Source: [Ruminococcus] torques ATCC 27756 (lineage in GTDB: Bacteria > Bacillota > Clostridia > Lachnospirales > Lachnospiraceae). Taken from it: a DNA stretch of 64,000 nt. The translations under genes and the position numbers were made by a program. Each line of letters opens with the position of its first letter. Position 1 is the first letter of the stretch. The stretch covers positions 124,001-188,000 of the forward strand of contig NZ_DS264358.1 of NCBI RefSeq assembly GCF_000153925.1. The letters are read 5' to 3'. Under the pieces are notes generated by a model. It made no database searches. It was not told where the DNA came from and worked only from the letters and a program-made list of their open reading frames with translations. Positions 8,918 to 19,032 of this stretch are shown here, one piece after another.

Positions 8918-9617
8918 TTTCCTCTTTCCTCCTGTTTTCTGTAATGTGTACAATTTTTCCGTCTATAATCTCCAATACCCGGTCTGCATATTCCGCCTGA
9001 CTTCGATCATGCGTGACCATGACAAGCGTTCTTTTCTGCTCTCTTACGAGTCTTTGCATCAGGCGCATCACATCTTGAGACGTATGTGAATCAAGCGCTC
9101 CTGTAGGTTCATCCGCAAAAATAATCTTCGGATCGTTCACAAGCGCCCTTGCCACGCTTACTCTTTGCTGCTGTCCTCCTGATAACTGGTTCGGCAGATG
9201 TTTTTTATGTTTTTCCAAGCTCACCAGATCCAGCATTCTGTCGGCTTTTTTTATTCGTTCTTTTCTCGGCTCTCCGCGAAATGTAAGCGGAAGCGCCACA
9301 TTTTCCAGTGCATTCATCGTTCCCATCAGATGAAACGACTGAAATATAAAACCAACGTTTTCTCCTCTGAACTTTACAAGTTCATTTTCTTTCATCTGCT
9401 CGATATGCTTCCCCGCTACGATCACTTCCCCGCGAGTCGGTTTTTCCAGTCCGGCAAGCATATTCAAAAGAGTCGATTTTCCGGAACCGGACGTTCCGAC
9501 GATCGCACAAAATTCTCCCTCGTACACTGAAAAACTAACGCCGTCCAATGCCCGGACGACCGAATCGCCGACACGATACAGTTTATACAGGTTTTTCACA
9601 CTGATAATCTCCCTCAC
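8904..9617 (-). CDS. ABC transporter ATP-binding protein (LolD/MacB type)
   Basis: Walker A (GTSGSGKST), Q-loop, signature LSGGQQQRVSVARAL, Walker B (IIFADEPTGALD) and H-loop (MVTHD) are all intact. I chose the GTG at 9617 because AAGGAGG lies 5 nt upstream. In-frame starts at 9647 (ATG) and 9680 also exist but have weaker sites. The protein belongs to the family that powers MacB/LolCDE-like permeases, in agreement with the downstream permease. It is the first gene of the three-gene operon. Confidence 0.9.
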   Translation of the reverse strand: MREIISVKNLYKLYRVGDSVVRALDGVSFSVYEGEFCAIVGTSGSGKSTLLNMLAGLEKPTRGEVIVAGKHIEQMKENELVKFRGENVGFIFQSFHLMGTMNALENVALPLTFRGEPRKERIKKADRMLDLVSLEKHKKHLPNQLSGGQQQRVSVARALVNDPKIIFADEPTGALDSHTSQDVMRLMQRLVREQKRTLVMVTHDRSQAEYADRVLEIIDGKIVHITENRRKEENERA

Positions 9618-9841
9618 TGTCTCCTCCTTTTTGCTTTCTTTACTCATTCTGTCTGTTTGTTTTATCTCCTGTCTCAACACATACGAATCTTCGGCAGTCA
9701 GATCTGCCTTTTTACGAAACAGCGATGCATTGTTATTTGTATCGTATCATATGTTTTGTTAGATTTCGCTATGTATTTTATGAATAATTTCTTAATATCC
9801 GAATCTCATCTGCGCAAAACTTCTGTTTTCCCCCTATAACA

Positions 9842-9875
9842 AAAAAGGCCGCAAAACATCTGCAGCCTTTCTGCT
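9842..9875 (-). terminator. terminator after ung
   Basis: On the minus strand AAAGGCTGC and GCGGCCTTT form a stem with an AGATGTTTT loop followed by TTTTTTG. It closes the hisH-hisF-ung unit. Confidence 0.75.
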
Positions 9876-9882
9876 TTCTTTT

Positions 9883-10551
9883 CTATTCGATCTGCCAGTC
9901 AATAGGCTCTTCGCCTTGCGACTCTAAAAACTCATTCGTTTTACTAAACGGTCTGCTCCCGAAAAATCCACGATATGCCGACAGCGGACTCGGGTGCGGC
10001 GCTGTCAATATCAGATGCTTCGGATTGTTCAGCATCGCCTTTTTTCTCTGCGCCGGAGCGCCCCATAAAATAAATACGATCGGACGGTCCTGACCGTTTA
10101 ACGCCATGATCGCCGCATCCGTAAATTCTTCCCAGCCGATGCCCCTGTGGGAATTTGCCTGATGAGCACGAACAGTCAGCACAGTATTCAACATGAGAAC
10201 TCCCTGATTTGCCCATTTTGTAAGGCATCCGTGATCAGGGATCGTACACCCGAGATCATCATGAAGCTCTTTATAAATGTTGACAAGAGACGGCGGCACA
10301 TCCACTCCCTTTTTCACTGAAAAGCAAAGCCCGTGCGCCTGTCCGTTATTGTGATAAGGGTCTTGTCCGAGTATCACTACTTTCACCTTTTTCAGCGGAG
10401 TCAAATGAAATGCATTAAATATATCCTCCGCCGGCGGGAAAATCAATCTTGTTCTATATTCCTCGTTTACCGTCTGAAATAATGTTCTGTAATATGGCTT
10501 TGAAAATTCACCTTTCAGCGCTTCATACCAGTCTCCGCTTATACCTGACAT
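9883..10551 (-). CDS. ung: uracil-DNA glycosylase
   Basis: A family-1 UDG of about 222 aa that removes uracil from DNA in base-excision repair. The catalytic water-activating motif GQDPYH, the uracil-binding region and the C-terminal HPSPLS loop are intact. I chose ATG 10551 (MSGISGDWYEAL) because GAGGGTGAT precedes it and the length then matches Ung (E. coli 229 aa). A GTG at 10647 that overlaps the hisF stop would add 32 poorly conserved residues. It lies downstream of hisF. Confidence 0.93.
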   Translation of the reverse strand: MSGISGDWYEALKGEFSKPYYRTLFQTVNEEYRTRLIFPPAEDIFNAFHLTPLKKVKVVILGQDPYHNNGQAHGLCFSVKKGVDVPPSLVNIYKELHDDLGCTIPDHGCLTKWANQGVLMLNTVLTVRAHQANSHRGIGWEEFTDAAIMALNGQDRPIVFILWGAPAQRKKAMLNNPKHLILTAPHPSPLSAYRGFFGSRPFSKTNEFLESQGEEPIDWQIE

Positions 10552-10643
10552 CTTTATCACCCTCGTCTTTCTTTCCGTTTGTATCTCCGCCGCTTTTATC
10601 GGTATTGTCTCTTCATGCAGTCTTTCCCCTTGTTCCTCTAAGA

Positions 10644-11405
10644 TCACAATCTTACAGAAACGCCTTCTTTTGCCAAATACTCTTTCACCTGTCTGATTTC
10701 CAGTTCTTTATAGTGAAACAGCGACGCCGCCAGAGCCGCATCTGCCATTCCTTCTGCAAGAGCATCCTTAAAATGTTCTAATTTCCCCGCTCCTCCCGAG
10801 GCGATCACAGGAATCGACACGCTTTGCGCGATCGCTTTTGTCAGTTCCAGATCGTATCCCGACTTCGTTCCGTCACAATCCATGCTTGTAAGTAAAATTT
10901 CTCCCGCGCCGAGTTGTTCCACTTTTTGCGCCCACTCTACCGCATCGATCCCAACGTCTACTCTACCGCCGTTTTTATAAATATTCCACCCCGAACCGTC
11001 CTGACGTTTTTTCGCGTCGATCGCCACTACAACGCACTGACTGCCGAATTTATCCGCCGCATCGCGGATCAGCTCCGGCGTATTGATCGCCGAAGAGTTA
11101 ATGGAAATCTTATCTGCCCCTTCGCGAAGAAGCGCCCGAAAATCATCGACCGTGCGGATTCCTCCGCCGACAGTAAATGGAATGAAAACACATTTTGCCA
11201 CTTCTCTGACCATATCGACTACCGTTTTCCGCTGATCGGAAGACGCCGTAATATCAAGAAATATAAGTTCATCCGCTCCTGCCGCGTCATATGCCTTCGC
11301 GATCTCCACCGGGTCTCCGGCATCTTTCAAACCTACAAAGTTGACTCCTTTTACGACCCGTCCGTCTTTTACATCCAGACAGGGAATAATTCTCTTTGTA
11401 AACAT
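10644..11405 (-). CDS. hisF: imidazole glycerol phosphate synthase subunit HisF (cyclase)
   Basis: This (beta/alpha)8-barrel cyclase of 253 aa combines ammonia from HisH with PRFAR to form imidazole glycerol phosphate and AICAR in histidine synthesis. Two catalytic aspartates are visible: in [12 protein letters not shown] at the N-terminus and in the AIDAKK strand near residue 130. The start [11 protein letters not shown] follows AGAGGTGA. It lies directly after hisH, its obligate partner. No other his genes are in the window, so the pathway is split across the genome or extends elsewhere. Confidence 0.96.
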   Translation of the reverse strand: MFTKRIIPCLDVKDGRVVKGVNFVGLKDAGDPVEIAKAYDAAGADELIFLDITASSDQRKTVVDMVREVAKCVFIPFTVGGGIRTVDDFRALLREGADKISINSSAINTPELIRDAADKFGSQCVVVAIDAKKRQDGSGWNIYKNGGRVDVGIDAVEWAQKVEQLGAGEILLTSMDCDGTKSGYDLELTKAIAQSVSIPVIASGGAGKLEHFKDALAEGMADAALAASLFHYKELEIRQVKEYLAKEGVSVRL

Positions 11406-11417
11406 CACATTCACCTC

Positions 11418-12023
11418 TTATAATTCCACGAAATTTTTCAATATCCGAAGTCCCGCCGTACTGCTCTTTTCCGGATGAAACTGACACGCAAAAACATTTT
11501 TTTGTTCTACCGACGCATGGATATGTACACCATATTCAGCGGAAGCTTTCACTATTTGCTCATCCTCTGCTTTCAAATAATAAGAATGCACAAAATAAAC
11601 ATACGGATCATCTTCTATCCCTTTGAACAGCCTTCCGTTATTCTCTAAATGCAGAGAATTCCACCCCATATGCGGAATTTTTAATCCTTCTGCATTCGGG
11701 ATCCTGCATATCTTTCCTTTTAAAATCCCAAGTCCTTCCACCCCCGGCGCTTCTTCGCTTTGTTCAAACAACACCTGAAGTCCAAGGCATATCCCCAGAA
11801 ACGGAATTTCCTTTTCCACTGCTTCCCGGATCACAGCGTCGAGTTGTCGCTTTCTCAGATTCTCCATAGCGTCTCCAAACGCGCCTACCCCCGGTAAAAC
11901 AATCTTATCCGCGCCCAGTATTTCATCTTGTTTCGCCGTAACTGTCACTTCCTGTCCGAGACTTAAGAGCGCTTTTTCCACACTTTTAATATTTCCTGCG
12001 TCATAGTCTATAATTGCGATCAT
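11418..12023 (-). CDS. hisH: imidazole glycerol phosphate synthase subunit HisH (glutaminase)
   Basis: This 201-aa class I glutamine amidotransferase supplies ammonia to HisF. The nucleophile motif GICLGLQ and the His-Glu dyad in CQFHPEKS are intact, and the N-terminal [12 protein letters not shown] segment is typical. The ATG is preceded by GGGAGAGG. It is separated from hisF by only 12 nt, and the two products form the heterodimeric synthase. Confidence 0.96.
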   Translation of the reverse strand: MIAIIDYDAGNIKSVEKALLSLGQEVTVTAKQDEILGADKIVLPGVGAFGDAMENLRKRQLDAVIREAVEKEIPFLGICLGLQVLFEQSEEAPGVEGLGILKGKICRIPNAEGLKIPHMGWNSLHLENNGRLFKGIEDDPYVYFVHSYYLKAEDEQIVKASAEYGVHIHASVEQKNVFACQFHPEKSSTAGLRILKNFVEL

Positions 12024-12116
12024 ATTTTCCTCTCCCTGCTTTTGTTTTTCATTCTATATTTCTCTTTTTCGTTTCTTTATTCCGTACGGCAGTTTTCCGC
12101 TTCTCGTTTCGTGTTT

Positions 12117-13520
12117 CTATCTTCTTTTTCCTCTTCCTGTTTTTACGACCGGAATCGGCGTATGATCTACCGCATCCAGATTTTTAATATATTTTTTCGT
12201 CTCTTTTACGATAACCGGAGAAAGGAGCAGCACTGCGGTCAGGTTCGGTATCGCCATCAACGCGTTCAGTATATCCGCCACCTTCCACACAAGATCAAGC
12301 GCAAGCACCGGAGCGACAAGAAGCACCGCTACATAGAGAAGCCGATATGGAAGAAGTCCCGCTTTTCCCGCAAAATATTCTACGCACCGCTCACCGTAAT
12401 ACGCCCATCCCAAAATCGTCGAATACGCAAATGAGATAATACCGACAACAAGAATAAGAGAACCGAAAAAGGGAATCTGACCAAACGCCATCGTTGTCAG
12501 TTCGCCTCCGTTTACCGCCTCGTCAATATTGATCGCCGGATTTTTCATAATCGTTGTCACAAGCACAAGTCCGGTCATCAAACAGACGACAACCGTATCC
12601 CAAAACGTTCCCGTGGAAGAAACAAGAGCCTGACGGACCGGATTTTTTGTCTTTGCCGCCGCAGCCGCGATCGGAGCCGAACCAAGTCCCGATTCGTTTG
12701 AGAAAAGTCCTCTTGCGACTCCATACTGAATGGCATACCGGATACCTCCGCCTACAAGTCCGCCTGCGGCCGCTCCTTTTGTAAACGCAAGCCGGCAGAT
12801 CGTCGTGACCGCCGGAATGATGTAATCATAATTGATAAACAATATAACGACGCAGCCTATCACATAGAAAGCCGCCATAAACGGAACAAGCTTTTCACAT
12901 ACTTTCGCAATACTTTTTATTCCTCCGAAAATCACAACCGCCGTCATCCCTGCCACAACAACGCCGACAACAAACGGATCGATCCCTAGGTTCTTACTGC
13001 ACACTTCCGCGATCGCGTTTACCTGAGTCGCGCATCCGATTCCAAAAGAAGCAAAACCTGCCAAAAAAGCGAACGCCAAACCGAGCCACCTCATATTCAG
13101 TCCGCGCTCCAACGCATACATCGCGCCGCCCTGCATTCGCCCGTCTTCTGTTTTTACTCTGTACTTTACCGCAATAAGCGATTCGGCATACTTCGTTGCA
13201 ATTCCGAAAATGCCCGTGATCCAGCACCAGAATACAGCTCCCGGACCGCCCAGAGCGATCGCTGTTCCGACACCGATGATATTTCCCGTTCCGATCGTGG
13301 AGGCAAGCGCTGTTGCAAGCGCTCCGAACTGACTGACTTCTCCGTCTGCCCCCTCTTCTTTTGCAACCGAAAGCCGAATCCCTTTTGTAATTGTCTTTCT
13401 CTGGATAAATCCTGTGCGAACTGTCAAAAACAGATGCGTTCCCAGCAAAAGTGCGATCATCCCCCAGCCCCATACGAAATCGTCTGCCGATTGAATGATC
13501 TCGTATATTTTATCATACAT
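12117..13520 (-). CDS. alanine or glycine:cation symporter (AGCS family)
   Basis: A 467-aa membrane protein with about ten to eleven helices and AGCS (sodium:alanine symporter) signatures, such as the FGALATALASTIGTGNIIGV segment near residue 70 and FSNESGLGSAPIAAAAAKT near residue 270. It imports a small neutral amino acid with Na+ or H+. The start MYDKIYEIIQ at 13520 follows AAGGAGGG; upstream in-frame residues are non-conserved leader. A strong hairpin with a T-run lies about 60 nt upstream and may act as attenuator or as the end of the preceding operon. Confidence 0.92.
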   Translation of the reverse strand: MYDKIYEIIQSADDFVWGWGMIALLLGTHLFLTVRTGFIQRKTITKGIRLSVAKEEGADGEVSQFGALATALASTIGTGNIIGVGTAIALGGPGAVFWCWITGIFGIATKYAESLIAVKYRVKTEDGRMQGGAMYALERGLNMRWLGLAFAFLAGFASFGIGCATQVNAIAEVCSKNLGIDPFVVGVVVAGMTAVVIFGGIKSIAKVCEKLVPFMAAFYVIGCVVILFINYDYIIPAVTTICRLAFTKGAAAGGLVGGGIRYAIQYGVARGLFSNESGLGSAPIAAAAAKTKNPVRQALVSSTGTFWDTVVVCLMTGLVLVTTIMKNPAINIDEAVNGGELTTMAFGQIPFFGSLILVVGIISFAYSTILGWAYYGERCVEYFAGKAGLLPYRLLYVAVLLVAPVLALDLVWKVADILNALMAIPNLTAVLLLSPVIVKETKKYIKNLDAVDHTPIPVVKTGRGKRR

Positions 13521-13565
13521 ACTTATCCCGCCCTCCTTCTTACTTTTACACTCTTTTTTACATTT

Positions 13566-13627
13566 TTTACTATTGCAAAAAGGGCATACGATATACCGAC
13601 CGCTGACAGCCGGCATGCCGTATGCCC
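13566..13627 (-). terminator. terminator or attenuator hairpin upstream of the AGCS symporter
   Basis: On the minus strand AGGGCATACG pairs with CGTATGCCCT around an internally structured loop (GCATGCCGGC...), followed directly by TTTTT. It lies between the histidine kinase stop and the symporter start, so it may end the two-component operon or attenuate symporter transcription. Confidence 0.7.
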
Positions 13628-13708
13628 TCTTACGCAACTATCCTTGAATTATTAGTTGCATTTTAGCACATTTACGCGCTAACGTAAAGCATTGAACTTA
13701 TAAGTTTT

Positions 13709-15190
13709 TCACGCTTTTGCATCCAATTCAAACCAAAACGCTACTCCATTATCAAAGTTCTCTACTCCGTATTTCTGGTGGAACGATTCCATGATCGCTT
13801 TCACGATCGACAGACCGATTCCGTTGCCGCCATATTCTCTTGTATGCGCTTTGTCCACTTTATAGAACTTATCCCACAACTTCGGAATATCTTCTTCCGG
13901 AATCGGAGTTCCGCTGTTAAACACAGTGATCCGCACTTTTCCGTCCCCATTTTCTATACGGACTTCTATGCGCTTCTCATTGCCGACATGGTGGATCGCA
14001 TTCGTAAGATAATTTCGTACAACCTGCTCTGTTTTAAACTCATCCGCCCACACACAGATACTTTCATCGGAAATAAAACTGATCTTTGCCCCTGCCTGCT
14101 GAACAAGGATCTCACAGCTTACAATTACCCCCTTTACAAGGCGCACGATATCAAACCGCTCAAACTGTACTTCATCAGAGCCGAATTCCAACTGATTCAG
14201 CGTCAGAAGATTTTTCACCATCACATTCATTTTCGCCGCTTCGTCTATGATCACATCACAGTAAAATTCGCGGCTTTCGGGATCTTCGCTGATTCCTTCT
14301 TTCAGCCCTTCCGCATACCCCTGGATAAGGGCGATCGGCGTCTTTAGTTCATGAGACACGTTTCCGAGAAATTCATTTCTCATATCCTCGATCTTTTCTT
14401 TCTGTTCGATATCTTTCTGCAGCTGATTATTCGCCTGCTTTAGTTCTGACACCGTTCTTTCCAGCTTCTCCGACATTTTATTGAAATTATTCCCGAGCAC
14501 ACCGATCTCATCCATGCCGCCGCGCGTATACTTGGTATCGAAATTTAAGTTTGCCATCTCCTGGGATAATCCGGCAAGTTCCATGATCGGTCTTGTAATA
14601 CTTCGGGAAAACATCCATACTAACAGACCTCCGATAACCATTCCGATACATCCGAGATAGATCAAAAAGCGGTTTGCAAGAGATGCACTTTCCGTAATAC
14701 TCGCATAAGGACACTGCATGATAAACCATGAGCCGTCCATAAATCTTCCCCACATTTTCAAATACTCTACATCTCTTTGTACTTGACTGCTCTTATCTCT
14801 GTAAATCGTGTAGTCCTCATTCCGCTTCAGTATGTTTTCATGATCGACTCCTTCCATTCCGAATAAGCCGCTGAACATTTCTTTCAAACGCGGATCGCTT
14901 TCTCCAAGTGTCGTAAGGATCGCATTTCCACCTCCGTCCACCACGACAAGGTCAACGTTCGCCCGCTCAAGCTGTGTCAGAATATCCCTCACCGAATCAG
15001 AATCTGACAGACTTCCGGACTCCAGCTTCGCATTGACGTCATTGTATGTTCGGATCAGATCATCCGCTTTGTGAGACAGATAATAATGTCCTAAAAAAGC
15101 GTTATTTATAATAAGGACAAGACCTAAAATAAGACTGAACAATCCGATAAAAATCGCCGTCATCTGACGCCTGATCGAATACTTTATCAT
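13709..15190 (-). CDS. sensor histidine kinase with HAMP domain
   Basis: This 493-aa membrane kinase has an N-terminal helix (about 10-32), an extracellular sensor region (about 35-165), a second helix (about 170-190), HAMP, a HisKA phosphoacceptor motif NVSHELKTPIALIQG (near residue 279), and HATPase_c with the N-box NYLTNAIHH and G-boxes GNGIGLS. It would autophosphorylate on His and pass the phosphate to the response regulator encoded 17 nt upstream in the same operon. The signal is unknown. Confidence 0.93.
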   Translation of the reverse strand: MIKYSIRRQMTAIFIGLFSLILGLVLIINNAFLGHYYLSHKADDLIRTYNDVNAKLESGSLSDSDSVRDILTQLERANVDLVVVDGGGNAILTTLGESDPRLKEMFSGLFGMEGVDHENILKRNEDYTIYRDKSSQVQRDVEYLKMWGRFMDGSWFIMQCPYASITESASLANRFLIYLGCIGMVIGGLLVWMFSRSITRPIMELAGLSQEMANLNFDTKYTRGGMDEIGVLGNNFNKMSEKLERTVSELKQANNQLQKDIEQKEKIEDMRNEFLGNVSHELKTPIALIQGYAEGLKEGISEDPESREFYCDVIIDEAAKMNVMVKNLLTLNQLEFGSDEVQFERFDIVRLVKGVIVSCEILVQQAGAKISFISDESICVWADEFKTEQVVRNYLTNAIHHVGNEKRIEVRIENGDGKVRITVFNSGTPIPEEDIPKLWDKFYKVDKAHTREYGGNGIGLSIVKAIMESFHQKYGVENFDNGVAFWFELDAKA

Positions 15191-15207
15191 CCTTGTATTT
15201 CCTCCGG

Positions 15208-15885
15208 TTAATTGACTTCAAATTTATATCCCATACCCCATATCGTTTTGATATACTCGCCCCTGTCGCCTAATTTACTGCGGAGTTTTTTCACATGAGT
15301 ATCGATTGTTCTCGCATCACCGAAATAATCATAATTCCACACATTATTCAATATTTTTTCCCTGGACAGCGCAATCCCCTGATTTTCCACAAAATATGAC
15401 AACAGTTCAAACTCCTTATAACTTAAATCGATCATCTTGTCATTGATCTTAACAATATGCGCCGCCTTATCAATCTTGATATCTCCCGCTTCGATCACAT
15501 CTCCGGCCGTATTTCCGAGAGTTCGTCTTAAGATAGCGTTTACCCGCGCCACAAGAATCTTCGGGCTGAACGGCTTTGATATATACTCGTCCACTCCAAG
15601 TTCAAACCCTTGAAGTTCGTCACGTTCTTCCGATCTTGCCGTCAGCATGATGATCGGTACTTTGGACGTCTCTCTGATCTCCCGGCAAACCTGCCAGCCA
15701 TCCATCTTCGGCATCATCACATCAAGGATCACAAGGGCAATCTCCTTATCTTCATAGAAAATGTCCATCGCTTCCATGCCGTCTCCCGCCTCAAGCACAG
15801 CATATCCTTCCCGGGTAAGAAAGTCTTTCACAAGTTTTCTCATCCTGCTCTCGTCATCTACAACAAGCACTTTTATATTTTCCAC
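15208..15885 (-). CDS. OmpR/PhoB-family response regulator
   Basis: The 225-aa protein has a receiver domain with phosphoacceptor Asp55 (VILDVMMPKMDGW), the acidic pair at VVDDES and a conserved Lys in ISKPFSPK, followed by a winged-helix DNA-binding domain (about 130-224) ending IWGMGYKFEVN. I chose the GTG at 15885, which follows GAGAGGTGG at good spacing; a second GTG lies 9 nt upstream. It is the cognate regulator of the adjacent histidine kinase. Confidence 0.93.
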   Translation of the reverse strand: MENIKVLVVDDESRMRKLVKDFLTREGYAVLEAGDGMEAMDIFYEDKEIALVILDVMMPKMDGWQVCREIRETSKVPIIMLTARSEERDELQGFELGVDEYISKPFSPKILVARVNAILRRTLGNTAGDVIEAGDIKIDKAAHIVKINDKMIDLSYKEFELLSYFVENQGIALSREKILNNVWNYDYFGDARTIDTHVKKLRSKLGDRGEYIKTIWGMGYKFEVN

Positions 15886-16021
15886 AATATCCACCTCTCA
15901 TATAAAAATGTACCGGCAAAAATATTCCGATAATTTCTCTTTTATTTTCAGATTACCATACAAATATGTCAATCCTGTGAATTTGTTTTATTTCTCGTCC
16001 CAAAACCCCCGTTCCTTTCTC

Positions 16022-16050
16022 TTGAAAAACAGTATTTTTAGTGCTATTAT
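16022..16050 (+). promoter_or_regulatory. sigma-A promoter for mntP
   Basis: TTGAAA (16022-16027), a 17-nt spacer and TATTAT (16045-16050) lie 35 nt upstream of the mntP start. No yybP-ykoY manganese riboswitch is visible in the short leader. Confidence 0.55.
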
Positions 16051-16084
16051 TTTTAAGATTTATAATTCCTAAGGAGTTTTTTAT

Positions 16085-16645
16085 ATGGGACTTACAGAAC
16101 TTTTCATCCTGGCAGTCGGACTTTCCATGGATGCTTTTGCCGTTGCCGTCTGTAAAGGACTTGCTATGCCGAAAGTCACCTGGAAAAAGATTACCGCCGT
16201 CGGTCTTTGGTTCGGCGGATTTCAGGCTCTTATGCCTGCAGCAGGCTACTTTCTCGGCATCCGGTTTAAAGACGGCATTACCGCTATAGATCACTGGATT
16301 GCGTTTATACTGCTTTCCATCATCGGAATCAATATGATCCGCGAAGCTTTCTCCGGCGACGAAGAATCTTCAAACGACCTTTTAGATTGCAAAACGATGT
16401 TCCCTCTGGCTGTTGCGACAAGTATTGACGCTCTGGCCGTAGGCATCACCTTCGCCTTTTTAAATGTACATATTATTCCTGCCGTTTCATTTATCGGCGT
16501 AATAACGTTTATCATCGCTGCCGCAGGTGTAAAAATCGGAAACATATTCGGGACAAGATACAAATCGAAAGCAGAGCTTGCCGGAGGTATCATCCTGATT
16601 CTTCTCGGCGTTAAGATCCTGCTCGAACATCTCGGCATATTTTAA
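16085..16645 (+). CDS. mntP: manganese efflux pump MntP
   Basis: The 186-aa, six-helix protein has the two internally repeated signatures of the MntP family: [15 protein letters not shown] near residue 15 and [15 protein letters not shown] near residue 118, each with the conserved membrane Asp. It exports Mn2+ from the cytoplasm. The start follows AAGGAG. The MATE gene begins 65 nt downstream, so both may be co-transcribed. Confidence 0.93.
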   Translation: MGLTELFILAVGLSMDAFAVAVCKGLAMPKVTWKKITAVGLWFGGFQALMPAAGYFLGIRFKDGITAIDHWIAFILLSIIGINMIREAFSGDEESSNDLLDCKTMFPLAVATSIDALAVGITFAFLNVHIIPAVSFIGVITFIIAAAGVKIGNIFGTRYKSKAELAGGIILILLGVKILLEHLGIF

Positions 16646-16710
16646 ATGAAAAACTTTTGATCCGATATTTTTATCGGCAAAAGTATTACATCAGGGAGAC
16701 TTTTATTATT

Positions 16711-18060
16711 ATGGAAAAGAAAAATTCATTCATGCAGACGAAACCTGTTTTTTCTCTTCTGCTTTCTATGTCTGTACCTATGATGCTGTCCATGCTTATT
16801 CAATCGCTTTATAACATCGTTGACAGTATCTACGTTTCCAGACTTGGCACAGATGCTCTGACTGCCGTTTCGCTTGCCTATCCGCTTCAAAACGCGATCT
16901 TATCCGCAGCGGTCGGAATCGGCGTCGGGATCAGCTCCGCTATCTCCATTCATTTAGGAGCGGGAAATCGGGAAAAAGCCGACCGGGCGGCGACTCTGGG
17001 AATCGCCCTTACATTGATCCACTGCATCTTTTTTATCATTGCAGGTCTGACGATCTCCGAACCGTTTTTAAAACTTTTTACAGACAACCCGAAAATATTA
17101 AACGACGCATCCATATATACGGAAATCGTACTTTGCCTTTCTTTCGGCTCTCTTTTTCAAATTGCATTTGAAAAGATCTTCCAGGGAATCGGTGAAATGA
17201 AGATTACAATGTACCTTCTCATCGCCGGCTGTGTCGTCAATATTATACTCGATCCGATCCTGATCTTCGGATTGCTCGGTTTCCCGGCGCTTGGCGTTGC
17301 AGGCGCTGCCATCGCCACCGTGATCGGACAGATCAGCGCCTTACTCTTATACATCATCGTATATAGAAGAAACTCTTACGCGGTACACATCAGCTTCAAG
17401 CATCTTGTCTTTGATAAAGCGATCATCAGACAAATTTACAGTGTCGGAATCCCCTCTACTGTTATGATGCTCCTGCCGTCTATATTGATCAGTGTACTAA
17501 ACAGTATACTTACTGCATTTTCAGACGTTTATGTCGCAGTTTTAGGCGTTTATTTCAAACTTCAGACTTTCATCTATATGCCTGCAAACGGAATCGTACA
17601 GGGAATGCGTCCGATCATCGGGTACAATTACGGCGCCGGTGAAAGTTCCCGCGTCAAATCAACAATACGATACAGCCTGCTCACTGCGGCAGGATTGATG
17701 TTGACAGGAACGATCCTCGCTCTTGCCCTTCCGAAACAGATTCTCTCTCTGTTCGATGCAGACGCCGCTTTAATGAGCGCCGGAGTCACTGCTCTTCGCA
17801 TCATCAGCCTCGGATTTCTTGTTTCTTCTGTCGGTCTGATCTATTCCGGCGTATTTGAGGCGATAGGAAACGGGCGGAATTCTCTGATCATCTCTTTGCT
17901 CCGCCAATTTGTGATAACAATCCCGTTAAGTTTCATCCTCACCCGCTTTTTCGGACCTACGGGCGTATGGATCTCATTCCCTGTAGGTGAGCTCTGCGCT
18001 TCCGCCGCGGCGTTCTGCCTATTAAAAAAATATCAAAACGGAGCATTCTCGCCTCTTTGA
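16711..18060 (+). CDS. MATE-family multidrug/cation exporter
   Basis: This 449-aa protein has twelve predicted helices in two homologous MatE halves and signatures such as QSLYNIVDSIYVSRLG near the N-terminus. These transporters export organic cations or other compounds with Na+ or H+ antiport. I used the ATG at 16711 (MEKKNSFMQTKP); the preceding GGGAG is 12 nt away, a little far. The substrate cannot be predicted from sequence. Confidence 0.9.
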   Translation: MEKKNSFMQTKPVFSLLLSMSVPMMLSMLIQSLYNIVDSIYVSRLGTDALTAVSLAYPLQNAILSAAVGIGVGISSAISIHLGAGNREKADRAATLGIALTLIHCIFFIIAGLTISEPFLKLFTDNPKILNDASIYTEIVLCLSFGSLFQIAFEKIFQGIGEMKITMYLLIAGCVVNIILDPILIFGLLGFPALGVAGAAIATVIGQISALLLYIIVYRRNSYAVHISFKHLVFDKAIIRQIYSVGIPSTVMMLLPSILISVLNSILTAFSDVYVAVLGVYFKLQTFIYMPANGIVQGMRPIIGYNYGAGESSRVKSTIRYSLLTAAGLMLTGTILALALPKQILSLFDADAALMSAGVTALRIISLGFLVSSVGLIYSGVFEAIGNGRNSLIISLLRQFVITIPLSFILTRFFGPTGVWISFPVGELCASAAAFCLLKKYQNGAFSPL

Positions 18061-18076
18061 CGGGATGCTCCTTCTA
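18042..18076 (+). terminator. terminator of the MATE gene
   Basis: GGAGCAT pairs with GATGCTCC across a loop that includes the TGA stop codon, followed by TTCTAT. Confidence 0.6.
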
Positions 18077-18130
18077 TATAATACGACATCCTCAGCAAAA
18101 CCATTTTAATTACCGAAAGGAGATTTCCCT

Positions 18131-18787
18131 ATGAAACACTCTTTGCAAATGTCTGAAACACTCCGCTTAGGAATCATCCTCGCCTTATCCGGCGGATTTA
18201 TGGACGCCTACTCTTATCTTGAACGGGGAAACGTATTCGCAAACGCCCAAACCGGAAATCTGCTCCTATTCGGTGTAAATCTCGCGGAAGGGAACTATTT
18301 TGCCATGCTCAGCTATCTCCTCCCTGTTCTCGCGTTTACTCTCGGCATCTTACTTGCCGATACTGTGCGCTGCCTCAACATACGACTCCACTGGCGTCAG
18401 CTTTCCGTTCTGTTGGAAGCTGTTATTTTAATATGTGTAGCCTTTTTCCCTCACTCTTTAAATCCCCTCGCAAACTCACTCACCTCTTTTGCCTGCGGCA
18501 TTCAGGTCGAAAGCTTTCGCAAGATCCGCAACAGAGGAGCGGCTACAACTATGTGTATCGGAAACTTAAGAAACGGAACCGAGAATCTGCACCGCTTTCT
18601 GCGAACCCATGACCGTAAAGCATTCTACAACGCCCTTCTTTTCTACGGCATTATCCTCTGCTTTATAATCGGAGCAGTCCTCGGAAACTTCGTCATCAAA
18701 CGCTTTCATGAGAAATCGATCCTCGTATGTTCAGCGCTTTTGTTTATTGCATTTTTCATGATGTTTGTCAACAAAGAGCAAAAATAA
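18131..18787 (+). CDS. DUF1275 (YoaK-like) membrane protein
   Basis: This 218-aa integral membrane protein has about six helices and the YoaK/DUF1275 signature GGFMDAYSYL near residue 20 and ANAQTGNLLLFG near residue 40. Members are widespread, and their biochemical role is not settled; a transporter-like function is often assumed. A good ribosome binding site (AAAGGAG) precedes the ATG. It is followed by the GH95 gene on the same strand, which has its own promoter. Confidence 0.85.
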   Translation: MKHSLQMSETLRLGIILALSGGFMDAYSYLERGNVFANAQTGNLLLFGVNLAEGNYFAMLSYLLPVLAFTLGILLADTVRCLNIRLHWRQLSVLLEAVILICVAFFPHSLNPLANSLTSFACGIQVESFRKIRNRGAATTMCIGNLRNGTENLHRFLRTHDRKAFYNALLFYGIILCFIIGAVLGNFVIKRFHEKSILVCSALLFIAFFMMFVNKEQK

Positions 18788-18949
18788 ATTCTGCAGACCG
18801 ACACCGGTTTCCACAGTTATAACTCGATTTATCAATGCTCAAAAAAACAATGACCACAAACTCAGTTTTTGAATTTTCAGAATTTTTTGTTAATTGTCCA
18901 TTTCAATCCGGAATGTGTTAAAAAACAGCTTTTAATATCCTGTTTTAAA

Positions 18950-18978
18950 TTGACAATCTCCTCTCCAAACGATATATT
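18950..18978 (+). promoter_or_regulatory. sigma-A promoter for the GH95 gene
   Basis: Consensus TTGACA (18950-18955), a 17-nt spacer and TATATT (18973-18978), about 55 nt before the start codon. The strongly AT-rich upstream sequence from 18840 could act as an UP element or hold a catabolite operator; no clear cre site was found. Confidence 0.65.
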
Positions 18979-19032
18979 CATAATAGAATTTTATACTTAT
19001 TTATGAATCTACAGAAATTAGAGGAGACAATG

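Noticed and set aside
15895-16084. yybP-ykoY manganese riboswitch upstream of mntP
   Set aside because: The leader after the predicted promoter is only about 28 nt and none of the conserved riboswitch segments is present.
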